Assembly (NCBI GenBank): GCA_021292105.1
Contig: CM037865.1
Coordinates: forward strand, 75,275,870 to 75,339,869
DNA length: 64,000 bases
Origin: Anadara kagoshimensis
Taxonomy: Eukaryota > Mollusca > Bivalvia > Arcoida > Arcidae
Reading direction: 5' to 3'
Every line of letters begins with the position of its first letter. Within the stretch, counting starts at the first letter, position 1. Positions 12,844 to 25,800 of this stretch are shown here, piece after piece. The notes under the pieces are model-generated. The model was not told the origin of the DNA and ran no database searches. It saw only the letters and a list, made by a program, of their open reading frames with translations. Made by a program: the position numbers and the translations under genes.

Positions 12844-12950
12844 TGGAATATTATGGAAAAGCGTCTTAAGTTAAACTGAGAATTTCATTTTGTGTAGAGT
12901 CAATAACACAATCATGAAAGGGAATTGCAAGTTTGAGATGTCATATAGAA
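12844..12950 (-). repeat. Inverted-repeat arm (partner 10688-10793)
   Basis: GGAAAAGCGTCTTAAGTTAAAC, the ACAATCATGAAAGGGAATTGC block and TTGAGATGTCATATAGAA mirror the left arm. A short deletion removes the doubled ACTTGC seen on the left. Confidence 0.8.
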
Positions 12951-14277
12951 CTACTAGTTCAATATAAGAACGGATATTTGGAATTTGGCTTTCATAAAAT
13001 ATTCATTTGAATTAGGTCTGAAAATATTAACAGGTTGAATAATCGAAAAAAAAAAAACAAATTAATTGAAGCAACTTTTCACTTAATACTGAAATAGAGT
13101 CGCCATTACCATGGATCATATAAATATTTCTGTAATTCTGATTTATGCACACACTTTACGGACGCTCAGTGACTTTCATTTAGAATTTATGCCTTTTAGG
13201 TAAAAATAAATGTACATCTTGTCTAACATGCATTTCAATAACTGAATTGATTATGCGTGATTATTGATTATACCGTCTTTCAATCTCAGTGTGTCACTAG
13301 TCATTGACGGAGCAACCAACAATATAGACCGCAAGTGACTAAAATGCCGGTAATGGTTAGATCACGTGATATAAAACCGCGAAATAACTGCATAAAATTA
13401 TAAATATCGTAGATGTAACGCATAATTAGTTATGTTACCCGAAAGCAACTTATATTTAAATTAATTCTTTTAAGTCTTGGATAAAGTAAATGGTTTAATC
13501 ATACTTCGGATTAAATAAGTTTAAAACTGAGTGATTTGTGATTAAACTTGGAGTTGAATCATGGGTACAGTGAATAGTATAAACTCAATTAGGAGTATAT
13601 GAGTAAATAAACAACAGTTTGGGTTTACGGCTTAACTAGGAGTTTAATCTTAGATACAGTAAATATTTTAATCCTAGTTGTGAGTAAAAATTAAATATGC
13701 ATCGAGTTGGATTTTGGGTATAAGCAACTAGCATTTTAATCTTGGGTAGATTTGTATAATCCTTTTTAGCAGTAAACTTCAACTGTGTATTAAGTTGGAT
13801 CTGGATTTAAACTGGATGTATTGGAAAATCTTATCATCACTAAATCAGTTAAATGTGCATCTAGTTGGAAGTAAAAAATTAAAATATCTGGGGTGGATAG
13901 AGTAAATAAAATAGGTTAAGCCTAATTAGGAGTAAAACATTACATCAATTAATCGTAGTTAGGGATAAGAAATTAAATGTGAGTCAAGTTTGATTTGTGT
14001 TTAAACTAATAGATTATTCCCTGGTAAAGTTAACCCTAGTTAGGACTCAGAAGTAAATTTGGAGTTTAATCCTAGTTATGATAACCCTGATATAGATTAG
14101 TATGTTTGTTTTTGATAAGAAGTAAAATGTTTCAATGAATAATTTGTATAAAAATGTGCAGTTTATTTTGCGGATACTCTCGGGTAGATTAAGTGGTTTG
14201 ATCCTAGCTGAGAGTTAAATTTGGAGTTAATTCGGAGTTAGACTCTTATCCGAGATGAGAATTAAGTGTTCAATCGA

Positions 14278-14296
14278 GTTAGGGTTAGGGTTAGGG
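14278..14296 (+). repeat. Interstitial TTAGGG tract
   Basis: Three uninterrupted TTAGGG units lie inside the decayed satellite. TTAGGG is the telomere repeat of most bilaterians including molluscs. The tract is short enough to have arisen by chance from the GTTAGG-rich surroundings. Confidence 0.6.
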
Positions 14297-14950
14297 TGTA
14301 ATCCGAGTTGAGAGTTAAGATATAAATCCAAAACGAGTTATATTTGGTGTTAACGTTCGGGTAGAGTAATTTTTTTATCCTCGGTAGGTTGAAAAGTTTA
14401 TCTTACACTTGGTGTTTAAATTCGGTCAGAGTTAAAAAATTTTATTCCGAAATTAGGGTCAAATGGCAAGTGTGCATCATGTCGGATTGGTGGGTTAAAC
14501 CTACAGTTTTATCATGGATAGAGTAAAACATTAACTCCCTCTTAGGAGGAAAGCGTTAAAATTTAATTTGCATTATGTTCATTGGGTTTGGTGAATAGTT
14601 TGATCCTAGTAAGAAGTAAATAATTTGTACTAAAATAGGAGTTAAATCTCAGGTGGAGTAAAACGTTTAATCATATTTTGGAGGTAAAGTTGAAGTTATG
14701 TTTAACTGGAGCTTTATCTTGGTTAAAGTAAATAGTTTCGCCCGACGGTGGTGTAAATATGCAAGTGTTTATCATCTATAATTGGTAAAGTGGTAAATTC
14801 GAATTAAGTTTGATTAAGGTAGAGCAAATAGTTCAATTTTAGTTAGTATGGAAGAATTCAATCTGCCTAAAGTTTGATTGTGGTTATTCTTCGCGTTTAA
14901 CTTTAATAAACATAAAGTGGGGCATCTTGAAGTAGGGCTAAAGACTTATA

Positions 14951-14975
14951 CCCTAACCCTGACCTTAACCCTAAC
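14951..14975 (-). repeat. Degenerate CCCTAA tract
   Basis: CCCTAACCCT, GACCTTAACC and CTAAC read as TTAGGG-like units on the minus strand, opposite to the tract at 14278. It lies at the right edge of the satellite region. Confidence 0.5.
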
Positions 14976-15989
14976 TTCACCGTCTTCCATAATTTTTCAA
15001 TAGTTGTCTATGTAGAGAAGAGCTGGGAAAAGATTGTCGTTTAAACATATAAATTGGTTTGGTCAGTAGTTTTTTTAATTATTTTATTTCATTTAAATAG
15101 AAGCATTTTTCAAATAAATGGAGGATTTAATTTTAACCATATGCCTTTATTTTATGGATATATATAGTAGACATTGATTATAGTGATGTGTAAATTATTT
15201 ATTATAATAAATCGTTTAGGATCAAATTTGATGGGCTTGATTAAAAGTAATGAATTATTGATGATAAGTTTCCGTTTTGGAAGAAAAAAGTCACAAAGCG
15301 ATTATTCAGAGAACAAATTAGAGCAAATTACACATGGTATGGCTATATTTTATTTAGTCCAAAGTATGTATACATGACATAAATTCAAATAGAAAAAATA
15401 TAAAGGAAACGCAAATTCAGAAGAATGTTTAATCAACATCTTAAATTTAATTTTTTGTACTTAATAGTTTCTTGAGAAGTTCCAATTCTCGATTATGAAT
15501 ACTAAACTCATTCCTATCACTAATTGATAATTCAGCCCACCAAATATTTTAATATTTAGAAACAGCTGTTATCATCAATTACTTTTACACACACAGTTTA
15601 AATAATGTAAAACTTACAAATAATACTAAATAAAAATCATAAATGATGCCCCCGCCATTCATGTCAAAGCCATTAATGTTTTGTGCTCACACTTTCCGTA
15701 AAGAACAAGAGTAATAGTTCATTTGCACAATCTAGTAGATTCAAAATACAAATATTTATAATATTATGCTATAGGACATTTGGTAACTTTTATATCTTAT
15801 TCTGTAGGTAAAATTTATTTTCATCTAAAAATTATGATTTTTGCATCTGTGTTTTTGTATATTATTTTGTTTGTGCAAATAGTTATTTCCCTTTGTCATT
15901 TGTTAACGCTGATTGTATATAACTATTTAGTGGTTTGTTTATTTGCTTTGACAATGCCTTGCCTCGTTACAGGGTGGTTTTATTGTCTA
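14976..15989. other. No feature recognised
   Basis: AT-rich sequence with short open frames only (for example 15174-15377 and 15780-16058). None shows a known domain, a start context or a repeat structure I can support. Confidence 0.5.
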
Positions 15990-16042
15990 AATCAAAAACA
16001 AACATGCTTATCCATTTCCGAATCACAATCCAGAAGCAAAGA
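15990..16042 (-). mobile_element. 3'-end fragment of the Penelope-like element
   Basis: AAAAACAAACATGCTTATCC, then TTTCCGAATCACAATCCAGA, then AGCAAAG match the 3' tail of the Penelope-like element at 30091-30140 and its copy at 44381-44530. Only about 50 bp remain. Confidence 0.6.
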
Positions 16043-16135
16043 AGTATTAACAGAATAAAAAATTCAAAACAGTTGAAAGTAATTGGCTTTACTTTTTAAC
16101 TGTTACAATTGCAGTGGTTTCAGAGAAAAAGATTT

Positions 16136-16566
16136 TCAAAGAATTGTCTATTGTAATTATTATACCTCATTTGCATAATTCATGAATATTTGGTCAGGTT
16201 AAGATTTTTTGTTACAAGTTGCCCAAAAGGTCATGTAATGCTCAACAGGCAAAAATTGACCTTTTTTGCATAATTTGCTTGAATTAGGTAAATGAAAAAC
16301 CCTTTAAATTGTTATATGGCTAAGAATCGACCTTCTAAATTTCAAATTTGAAGACAATTGGTGGCAAATTGAATGCATAGTGATTTTGCCATTTATAGTA
16401 ATGGCAGACATCTTATACTTTTTACATGTTTGCCTTGGGACCTTCCATATCAGATTTGGTTTCAATTGGCCCCATGGTTTCAGCGGAGAAGATCAAACTT
16501 TAAGCAAGGAAGCATACACACTTGACCATGTCATAAGCTCAGCTGGATGTAGCCAGTTGAGCTGAA
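16136..16566 (+). repeat. Bivalve-type non-coding repeat, copy 1
   Basis: It ends in ATAAGCTCAGCTGG, ATGTAGCCAGTTGAGCTGAAAA, the hairpin end shared by many copies in this window. The internal GTTTCAATTGGCCCCATGGTTTCAG block recurs near 21870. No protein is encoded. Confidence 0.6.
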
Positions 16567-17178
16567 AAATTATAGTTTTTGAGATAATTTACCATTTTGG
16601 CATCTTTGACCTTGAACTTTGAACCAATGACATTTTCTATACATCAAAATAATCATTGTATCAATACCTACAACATTCAAATATACTTTCCTGTAGAAAA
16701 CGTTAATAGTTTTCAAGATTATCAATAATTTCAGCATTCTGTCATATCTGTGACTTTGACCTTTAAACCCATGACCTTTTTCTATTCATCAAAATGATCG
16801 TTTCATTAATACCAACAATATTTTAATATACATGCCTATACAAATAGTTTTTTAGATAATTAACCATTGGTGTATTGTTTTGCTACTGTAATCTTTAACT
16901 TTAAACCCATGACCTTAATCTATCTATCAAAATGATTGTTACATCAATACCAACAATATTCTAATATACACGCCTATACATAAAGTTGATAGTTTTCCAG
17001 ATAATAAATAAAATCAGAAAGGTAAAAAATTAGGTCATGACCATCCTAATTGACCTTGACCCCATTCTGAAGGCTTTTACAAGAATATGCAAACCCCATG
17101 TCATTATATAATCAAATAGTCAAGTTATAACAATTTGAAGCTTTTTAATGATTTTTACAAAGTAAACACAAAAATGTG
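16567..17178 (+). repeat. Bivalve-type repeat, left part (continues at 21652-21985)
   Basis: About three diverged copies of the 145-bp unit (GACCTTTAAACCCATGACC, TCTATTCATCAAAATGATCG, CAATACCAACAATATTC) lead into CAATTTGAAGC and AAACACAAAAATGTG. The sequence is interrupted at 17179 by a DNA transposon and resumes at 21652 with ACCTATTTTTGTCCAAATATC. Confidence 0.75.
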
Positions 17179-18839
17179 TATAGGTCGCGCACGATAACTT
17201 GGCACATCCGGGGTTTTTCAGTTTGTAAATAAACATTGCAGCTCGTTGGATAAATGTTATGTTTTGGCCCATAGTGTATAACGGGGACAAGTGTTGCGAG
17301 TTCTATCCTGCTATACACCCTTCCGATAAATCGCGACACCTGGCGGGAGTGCTAGGATTGATAGTAGAATGTGACGTCATACAGGGAATTATGAAAAGAA
17401 ATACTAGCATTTCATATTTTCCCTCAACATAATATTGTTTTAAAATTTAATATTAAATTTCAATTTTAATTACATATATCGCTGGTATTTTATTCCATGA
17501 CTTCTTGAAAAATAATTTGTTATTAATATATTTTTCATTAAAAATTTTAAAAATTCATTTTAATTGTTACATAATAATAACTGTTCCATGACATATTTGA
17601 TATTGTAATACCAAGTCATGGGCAGTCATTCGGAACTAATTAGGGCACTGATTTTGATTACCTGATTGACAGGAGAGAAAATGCTTCGGTCCAACCTAAG
17701 GACAATTTGCTTATGCATGAATGAATCCAGGTGTGTCAGAAGTAGCCTAAGCTTTTCGTTAATCTCGGAAGATTCTCAGTCGGTAGAATTATTTAAACGA
17801 GAGAGAGAGAGAGAGAGAGAGCTACAAACATTGCATTTTAAGTATTCTGTAACTCTGTGTATAATTATATAAACGAACAAATTATCTATCCGAAAAATTT
17901 ATAACGAGTCATGGGATAATTATTTATCCGACATTTTGAAACTTAACATATTTGTGTTACAGTTTAAAGATGAAAAATATTAATAAACATCGCATAATTA
18001 GTATTAAAAGTTATTTATTTATTTATTTTCATTTTTATACTTTTTGATTTTTTTGACAAATAAGTATAATATAGCCAAAGCAGTGATAAGACACTACATG
18101 CGAATAAATCAGATATTTATCACTGTGTATTATAATCAGGGTTTGCCTTGGTCGTCTGTTCATCTCGTAGTCAGATAATCTAGAGAGGTAAGCGTACTTG
18201 TATTTTCCTGTTAATTGCAAATTGGATTAATGAAACCAATTAAAAGTCCTATAAGTCGACAAAGGTAAGGATGCCATCATTTCTACTTAGAATCAGTTGT
18301 TATTTTATATAAATTTGATCGAAATTTTAACCATACAACCAAAATTTCAATGTTGTTGTTTGTTTCTTGATTTTGTTTTTTTTTTTAAATATTTTTATTA
18401 AAAATTTTGGAAATAAATTTCAGAACCTTTACCATTTTAAGCAATAACAGATCTTTCTTTAATTAAAGTTTAATCCGTTGAACAATGATTTTTAAATACA
18501 ACTTTAAGATTTCGCTAATTTGTAATCATAGGAAAATTTAAGTTTTCTGAATTGTTTAATTTATATCAATATTTTGTAAATAAGTTTTACGAAAATTCCG
18601 ATTTTATAAAATAAATAAAAATTAATAATAAAAAGTGAAAGGTGAACGTTCGTAGTAATTTGATTAAAAAATTAAAATATTTCCAGTCGGATGAAAATAT
18701 GAATTTCAAATGTCCTTGAGAGTAATTAAATGGTCCAAGATATTAATAAATATACGTACATGTATTTTATATTTTTCAAATTTGAACATTTACAATTGGA
18801 ATTTATATTGTGCAGCTCCATGCAAGTTGGTAACAGTAA

Positions 18840-20296
18840 AAATTTCGTCAGCTGTATCAGTCGTATCTTCTTCTGAAATGGTTGATTCTTCGTCGGCCGT
18901 CACTGTAGATGTTTTTTCTTCCTCATCCTCTTCTTCTGTTGCTGTGTCTGTGTCTTCGTCGCTGTGTCATATACCATTTTTTGGTATACGACCATTTTTT
19001 TGAATGTATTTTATGATTAAATTCAAAAAATGGTATATGACAGCTGGAATCGGTATCGTCCAAGTTTTATCAAAATTTCTCTATTTCTTCATCGACTGCG
19101 ATGTCATTTTTCCAGTAATCGGTTTCTATTTTCTTTACGTGTTCAACACACCTTTTCCATTTTTCTGTCGATATGTCTTTCAATTGTTTTTGCACGTCCG
19201 AAAGTTTAAATTTTAAATTTTGTGAAGCAACATATGCTTTTAGATCAGCCCAAATTAATTCTATAGGATTTAAGTCTGCATGATAAGGTGGTAATCTTAA
19301 AATTTTATGTCCATGTTCTCTTAATATATAATTAATTCTGTAGGAAGGTGGAATAATTTGTTGTTTGCATATTGTAAGTAACTGCGCGAACCATGTCTTC
19401 TGTAAATTTAATGTTGTGTTTTGTGAGCCATTCCTGAATGTCTTTTTTCTTCCACGATGTTGTTGGTTTTTTGTCTACTTAGACGTTATGATAAGATGCA
19501 TTATCGACTACCAAGACGGAATTTGGTTCAAGGCTTGGAATTAATTTTTCGCGAAGCCATTTAGTGAAATTCTCAGCATTCATTTCATGGTGATAATCAC
19601 CTGTTGATGACTTGGCTTTATATATAAGGCTTGCATTAGGAACAAAACCCTTTTCTGAACCAGCATCAACAACAATCAGACGGTCACCTGCTCCGATTGG
19701 AACACTTAAACCGTTCCCATCCAACTGCCAACACTTGGGTACAGTGTGTGAAGAGTTTATATACGTTTCATCCATATAAATAATGTTGTGTCCAGTTTCT
19801 CTAAGTTTTTTAATTTCGCGAAGGTAATTATTCTTTTTGATACGATATCTGGTTTTTCCATAAGGATTTTTGTATTTGTGCTGCATTTTTTCCAGTTAAA
19901 CCCCATTTCTTTAAGCAATTTTCTGAGAATTGTTCCCCCCCCCCCTTAAAGTGAATTTTGTTAATTATTTCCGAATGAATAGCATTTATAGTTGGAAGAA
20001 CGCGTTTATTTAAATACATATTAATTATTGTTCTTCTAATCACGCAGATATCAAAATCATCAATAAAAATTTATCTGATCTCTGTTTTCTATCAGCCTGT
20101 TTGGTTTCTATTCCGAACGATTTTAATCTTGATAATGTTCTCCTCGGCACACCCGTCATTGCACTTGCTCTCTCCAAGGGACAGCTGATGGGATTTTTGA
20201 GACATTTTTGTTTTCCTCATCAAAGCAATGTTTTACAACATTGATGGCAATGTGTTTTGCCTGTGAATTTAATACAATCTTTTTATTTTCAGACAT
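18840..20296 (-). pseudogene. Decayed DDE transposase (long-spacing IS630/Tc1/mariner type)
   Basis: Translation from an ATG at 20296-20294 begins MSENKKIVLNSQAKHIA. A helix-turn-helix-like ERASAMTGVPRRTLSRLK lies near 20140. The catalytic region is clear: IIYMDETYIN (first Asp), GDYHHEMNAENFTKWL, SVLVVDNASYHNV (second Asp), and on a shifted frame LPPYHADLNPIELIW (catalytic Glu, about 19285). A Ser/Glu/Asp-rich acidic tail (DEDTDTATEEEDEEE) lies near 18930. Spacing between the second Asp and the Glu is roughly 75-85 residues, much longer than the 34-35 of classical Tc1/mariner. That suggests the long-spacing group I recall being described as DD82E. Frameshifts and stops are present: a run of Cs at about 19936 breaks the frame, and a stop follows SYHNV at about 19480. 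Confidence 0.85.
18966..19041. repeat. 76-bp foldback inside the transposase tail
   Basis: GTCATATACCATTTTTTG (18966-18983) is perfectly inverted at 19024-19041. The 40-base loop has its own small TGAAT/ATTCA inversion. It sits between the end of the catalytic domain and the acidic tail of the transposase relic. Confidence 0.8.
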
Positions 20297-21651
20297 CTTC
20301 TCGGTTATGAAAATCACACGTGTTGCCTCGTTTTCGCCTTATACCTATTATACTATATTCTCACATTTTTACGAGGGTGACCATTCAACTCGTTCGCATG
20401 TTCTAATTAATGGTCCAATTAACTTAATAATTAACATCTCGTCCCTTTTAACTCTCAGATTCACCCAACGCCATGATATGTTGGAATTCATATCCTATTG
20501 TATTATTTATTAATTAGAACAAACACCTGCTGTAATCTCTTGCATCACAAATTGGAAACTGTACACTTGATTCACTTTAATTTTGAATCTATTAATAAAA
20601 ATTATAAATGAATGCATTAATATGAGTTGTGTTGTTGGACCTAAAATATTTCACTTGTAAGGAGGAATTGTATTTTTATATTTCGCACAGCGTCATGTGG
20701 AGCATTTTGAATTTTAACAGAGAAAAATATTAAATTTAAAATTATGCACATGACAACAATATTAACTGTCTATTCCCAGATATGAATAAATAAAATAAAT
20801 AAATTAAAAAAACAATAAATAAATGAATAAACAACACAGATAAAATTTATTGATGTTGGCATCCTTTTCCAAATTAATATAGGTTTACAGTTTTTTTTTT
20901 CGTATGACGCGGCGGTGAGGTACGGATTAATAATAGTGATTAGTCCCAAATAGTGCTAATATTTTGATTTCTGTATGAAACGAGACGTTAAAATTTTGCC
21001 CTGTGCTAATTTTAAATGTTATGTAGTTCTGGTAGAAATAATTTCCACAAGAATTTTAAAATTTAGGTTGTTCATACATTTACAAGATAGAAATTATTAA
21101 TTATTAGCCTGATAGCACATTTAAATAATTAGTATAGATTCATTTATTTCTTTTACTTTTTAATTGAAAAGTTTTTATAAAAAATTAAAAACAAAATTAG
21201 ATAAAATTAAAAAATATATATGATGGACCCGGTATTGTTCGAACTCACTGTGACAAAATTATATAGCTGTCCACTAACTGTAAGATATGTTACATACCAC
21301 TGAGCCAAGGACGACAGTAACCTATCCTATCAAATTAAAGGTGTTAAGGACAAATACCTTGTTATATCTTCAGACAATTCGTTCCACAGTTATGTGGAAC
21401 TTCACAAAAATTATGCAGAAATGAAATAATTTTATGTGAATATTTAAAAAGTTTCAAATAAAGAACATAAATGAAAATGTCCAAGATAAGTGGAATATGA
21501 TAAATATTTATATTTCAACAAAAATATGTATGAAGGTGCAGCATGGACATTGGCGAGTTGTTCAATGTGCGTGTTTCATGAGTCCGAGTTACAATGTTTA
21601 TTTACAAAATGAATAAGCCCGTATGTGCCAAGTTATCGTGCGCGACCTATA

Positions 21652-21985
21652 ACCTATTTTTGTCCAAATATCACAAAATGTACAAATGTGTAGGTTAAGA
21701 CCATGAATAAGCTAAAATCATTACAGATTTTGTCTCCTGTAAATGGTTCTGGAGAAGACGATTTTTAAGTTTTTCTATTTTTAGTTACGGCGGTCATCTT
21801 TGATATCCTATCGCCATGATTTTAACAAACTACAGTAAGACTCTAATAAGGACCTTACACAGAAAATTTGGTTTCAATTGGCATAATAGTTAGAGAGATT
21901 TTGCTGTAAACGGACAGGCGCACACATGCATGTACACATCATGCCAATAGCTCATCTGGCTTTAGCCAGTTCAGCTAAAAACAAC
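21652..21985 (+). repeat. Bivalve-type repeat, right part
   Basis: This continues the copy broken at 17178: ATATCACAAAATGTACAAATG, then AGAAGACGATTTTTAAG, then the terminal hairpin AATAGCTCATCTGGC, TTTAGCCAG, TTCAGCTAAAA. It abuts the hammerhead array directly. Confidence 0.75.
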
Positions 21986-22049
21986 GTATTATTGTCAGAA
22001 ATATACTATAATTGTCTAAATTTCCTGCAAGTTAAAAATTAAAATATCT

Positions 22050-22058
22050 CAAAAACTT
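22050..22058 (+). repeat. Target-site duplication of LINE copy 2, left
   Basis: CAAAAACTT at 22050-22058 equals 26510-26518. Uninterrupted versions of the same host sequence exist in units B and C, which confirms the insertion point. Confidence 0.8.
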
Positions 22059-22796
22059 TTTTTGTAATTCATGTTTTTATTGTCCCAGACATTAAATAGG
22101 GATGGTCAAGTGCCAGGGTTGGGGCCACTGGGTTCACTTGCCGGGTAACAAAGGGACAATTTTACAAATACAACACGTCTATATATATACAACACACCAT
22201 CAAGTACTTAAGTAAATGACAAATATATAGTTTTGTTTCCAATATTCAAACATTTTATCTATTATATTTCCTTTGGTATGGTACTTGTATATTCTTTTCA
22301 GTTTTGTATGGGTTTTTGTTTATGCAAGTGTGTGTGTGTGTGTGAACCCCTATGAGATTCAGATACAAACAGAATATATAATTCAGATACAAACAATATA
22401 TATTATATATTTTCATGATAAAGGTATAGTTCTAAGCATCAGGAAACATTTATACACTATAAATGTTGATGATTTATTTCTACTACTACTTCTGCAGTAC
22501 TAACAAGCAGTCACATCAGATGAAGAAAGTATATTATTGGTTAAAGATATTGATCTATGGGTCCCAAAATTCCAGAAATTTGGCATAAAGATTATTTTTT
22601 ATTGCAATCATTTTTTCAATATCAATCTGATATTTAAGACTCATTTTCCATGTATTTAAATTTGGCAGTTTTTTATCAATTCTACACTTATATATGTAAA
22701 GTCTGGTAGTTAAAAGTAGAAAATTTTAGGGTTTATATTTCTGTTTTTGGTCAATAAGTCCAAAGATAGCACTTTCCATATAGATATTGATGTAGC

Positions 22797-22837
<41 letters not shown>

Positions 22838-25800
22838 TCTACTTCTATCCAAAAGTTATTAGTTATCTCACAATACCAAAACAGATGTTCTATTTTTTCA
22901 GCTGTATTGTTACAGAATGTACAGAGATTATTATCCCTTAGTTTAATTTTGAATAAAAAATCATTTGTAGAAATTATTTGGTTTATCCTGTATTGAAACC
23001 ATTGATGTTTGATATTTTAACAAGTTTTAAAGGGGATATTATATAGTGATTTCCAGTCAATATCAAGGTCTAGAACGGGTTTCCATTTTTCTTGACTTTT
23101 GACAATTGTTATTATTATTAAATAGATTGTAAAAGTCCTTACTCCCTTTTTTACTTTTAAAAACTATTCTGAAAAAATATGGCATATCAATTTGTAATAA
23201 ATTAACTAGCTGGTTTTGTATATTTAATCTTTTAATATATGATTCAATGGTGGACTTTATATCATTATATTCAACAAAGTTTGACCTGACAGCAGCATAT
23301 CTTCTATTAAATTCTCTATATGAAATTATATTTCCATCTTCGTTAAGTAAATCTTTTATGGTATATATGCCACAGTTAGACCAAGACTTGTAAAATACTG
23401 GACTTTTATTTATACAGTTATCTTTATTGTACCAGCTACTTACATCTTTAACATCATTTATATTTTCAGGGTTTTGTCTCATAGACAAGAAATTCCAGGC
23501 TTCAAAAACATTATTCCAAAAACAATTATTAGGATTATTTTGTTTATTTTATTAAAATAATCATTTCCATACTTTAAGAAATTATCAATTTTAGAATATA
23601 ACTTTCTGTATTTGGATTCAATTTGAAGTAGTCTTCTAATCCATGTTATTTTGAGTGATGCTATAAAATGTTTGATGTCTATCATTTTTAAGCCTCCTTT
23701 TTCATAGCTCTGTGACATTACCTCTCTTTTTATGCGATCATTTTTATGTTGCCAAATAAAGTTAAAAACATTTTATTCAGTTTTGTTATTATTTCCAGCG
23801 GTGGATTTAAAATAGCAATAAATAAATGGTTTAGTTTGGAAATTATCAGTGTTTTCAAAATGGTTATTCTACCTAAAGGAGTTAAAATTCTTTTTGACCA
23901 CTGTTTTAAGCTTTTTTCCATTTCTTGTATTTTAATATCATAAATTATTTTTATCATTCTGTCCAAATCAACAGAGAAATTTATTCCAAGCAATGTAAAT
24001 AGACTTGGTTCCAATAATTTAAAACGATGATTAAAAGTTTTGCCATTATATTTATTACATCCAATCCACACTACTCTTGTTTTATTATTATTAATTTTTA
24101 AACCGGAAAGCAAGGCAAAGTCATCTAAGACATGTAAAGTTTCTTGTAATGATGACTCTGCTCCATCCAGTATGACAGTAGTGTCATCTGCAAAAAGTGA
24201 CAGTTTAAATTCTTCATCACCAATTTTAATACCTTTGATATTTTTATTATTTTTCAGAAGAACAGACAGAATCTCAGCATACATTAAGAATATGTAGGGT
24301 GAAATAAGACCCTCTTGACGACAACCTCTTGTTATACTAAAAAATTCAGAAACAATTCCATTTTGTAGGACTGCTGACATAATATCTTGTCGACATATTT
24401 TAATCCATTTTATAAAAAATTCACCAAAATTGAAAAAATTAAGCACTTTATCAATATAATCCCAGGACACTGAATCAAATGCATTTTCAAAATCAATCAT
24501 TAAAAGTAGCCCTGGTATATTTTTTTCCTCTGTATATTCCATTAATCATAAATTAGTCTAGTGTTTTCTCCAATATATCTGCCACTGATAAATCCTGTCT
24601 GATCTTCTGAAATACTAAACGATAATACCTTTTTCAATCTTTCAGCTATGCAGCCAGTTGCTATTTTATATACAACATTCAACAATGATATTGGTCGCCA
24701 GTTTTTTAGAATCTGCTTTAGTTTGTCCCTTTTGGTGAACAAGTTATAATACCCAGACGTTGTGTAATTGACAATTTTCCAGTATGAAATCCTTCATTTA
24801 GCGAACGTCTTAAAAAGCTTACTAAGTCGTTATAAAAAAATTTAAAAAAATTAGATGTAAAACCATCTGATCTAGGACTTTTCAAATTTTTCATTTTTCG
24901 TAAAAAAGTATGAATTTCTGTGTTTGTTAATTCTCCCTCCAAACTATGATTTTGTTCTTCAGGTAAAATACTTATGTGTTTAATATCTTTAAGTTTACTC
25001 TTGAGATCCATATCATACTCCTCATTATCTCTATTATAAAGATTGAAGTAATATTGTTTAGTTTATGCTAGGATTTTCTTTTGATCAGTATTATAGAGTT
25101 ATCATCTTTTACAACTTTCCGGATTAATTTACTGACAAAATTTCTGGATTCTAAACTACAAAAATACTTTGTTGGTTTTTCAGCTTCCTCTACCTACCTT
25201 GCTTTAGACCTTAACAGAGACCCTTTCATTTTTTCTTTTCTTAATTCCTCCAAATCTTTCTTTTTATTATTAATTTCATTAATGTTAGAAAAACAGTTAC
25301 TTTTTAGTCTAGCAATTTCATCAATTATCTGTTTCTCTTTTTGGATGGACATTTTTTTACGGCAAGAGCAGTATGATATGGATTTTCCCGTAATTGCATG
25401 CAAAGCAGTTTCCAAAAATTGTTGATCTGTAATGGTAAATTGAATATCATCATTGCTAATTTCATTAATTTTTTCTATGTTATAAACAGGCACTACATAT
25501 TGCATTTTTACATCTTTGATACACTTTTTCACTATATTAATATAGTTTTTATCTGTTAGTAGGAAATTGTTGAATTTCTAGAGGCCTCTACCTTTAAGAA
25601 ATTCATTTAGTTTCAATGATAAACAAACAGAAGAATGGTCAGACCTATAACTAGGATTAATTTTGTCATCTACAACCTTGGACAACAAATTTTCTGACAC
25701 AAGAAAAAAATCAAGTCTACTTTGTTTTAATGGGTGTTTTTTTTCGCCAAGTATATTTTCTGTCATCTGGATATAGTTATCTAAAAGAGTCTATGAGATT

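Larger units (their letters stand above)
10800..14935. repeat. Highly diverged satellite, period about 95 bp
   Basis: Loose copies recur of TTTAATCCTAGTTAGGAGTAAA, then GTGCATCAAGTTGGATTTGG, then TAAACTTGGAGTTTAATC, then TTGGATAGAGTAAATAG. Good examples lie at 12640-12840, 13540-13760 and 13880-14060. Copies differ greatly in spacing and sequence, so this is an ancient array. It is interrupted by the 56-bp array and by unrelated sequence at about 12960-13460. No gene is seen. Confidence 0.65.
17179..21651 (-). mobile_element. 4.5-kb IS630/Tc1/mariner-superfamily DNA transposon with 62-bp TIRs
   Basis: The terminal inverted repeats are 17183-17244 and 21586-21647. They start GGTCGCGCACGATAACTTGG and differ at about seven positions. 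Both ends are flanked by TATA, compatible with the TA target duplication of this superfamily. The element splits a bivalve repeat. It carries one transposase relic on the minus strand (18840-20296). The stretches 17245-18840 and 20297-21585 are non-coding as far as I can see, apart from a short (GA)n at about 17801-17820. The transposase is degraded, so this copy is not autonomous. Confidence 0.88.

Noticed and set aside
18710-19003. Plus-strand Ser/Val-rich frame
   Set aside because: It is the antisense of the acidic tail of the transposase relic.
22747-22941. Frame with an (Ile-Tyr)n run
   Set aside because: It is an (AT)n microsatellite on the antisense strand of the LINE ORF2 relic.
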